Below are positions 5,682 to 11,527 of a stretch of 11,527 nt of DNA, piece by piece (position 1 is the stretch's first letter; every line of letters begins with the position of its first letter). Made by a program: the position numbers and the translations under genes. Source of the stretch: an uncultured Coriobacteriaceae bacterium. Lineage in GTDB: Bacteria; Actinomycetota; Coriobacteriia; Coriobacteriales; Eggerthellaceae. The stretch covers positions 1 to 11,527 of the forward strand of contig USAB01000058.1 of assembly GCA_900552585.1 (NCBI GenBank), written 5' to 3'. Under the pieces are notes generated by a model. The model was not told where the DNA came from. It saw only the letters and a list, made by a program, of their open reading frames with translations, and made no database searches.

Positions 5682-11527
<5,846 letters not shown>

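Overview
Almost the whole window (about 300 to 11527) is high-GC bacterial chromosome with every gene on the minus strand. The RNA polymerase subunits resemble actinobacterial ones: beta' has the long acidic clamp insertion and beta has an extended acidic tail. Together with the short, diderm-unlike gene set and strong use of G/C-ending codons, this suggests a gut or oral Coriobacteriia-type actinobacterium (Eggerthellales or relatives). That placement is inference from protein character and is not confirmed. The first ~300 bases are clearly different: AT-rich, Firmicutes-like in codon use, with plus-strand reading frames. They butt directly into the middle of a truncated cell-division gene, so the left end is either a chimeric assembly join or the edge of an inserted element.

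Reading along the minus strand from the right edge: rpoB (5' end outside the window) stops directly against the rpoC start codon. rpoC is followed after 17 bases, which include a run of eight G, by a 172-residue protein whose N-terminal helix-hairpin-helix domain closely resembles the C-terminal domain of RNA polymerase alpha. A strong intrinsic terminator closes this transcription unit. A second unit follows: hisE (phosphoribosyl-ATP pyrophosphatase), glmM (phosphoglucosamine mutase) and a ModA-like substrate-binding lipoprotein, joined by TAATG and ATGA stop/start overlaps. glmM is interrupted by an imperfect 39-base tandem duplication that puts an in-frame TGA in the sugar-binding loop. After a 170-base gap with several dyads comes yebC (YebC/TACO1 family), closed by a 13-bp-stem terminator. 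Last comes a DivIC/FtsL-like septum protein with a long basic N-terminal region, cut off at the composition break.

Functionally the window links transcription (beta, beta' and a probable alpha-CTD-like accessory protein), histidine synthesis, amino-sugar supply for peptidoglycan (GlmM), a translation/regulatory factor (YebC) and division. The two points most worth following are the alpha-CTD-like protein in the rpoBC operon and the glmM duplication. The second, like the left-end join, may be a sequence or assembly artefact. No rRNA, tRNA, CRISPR array or insertion sequence was recognised.
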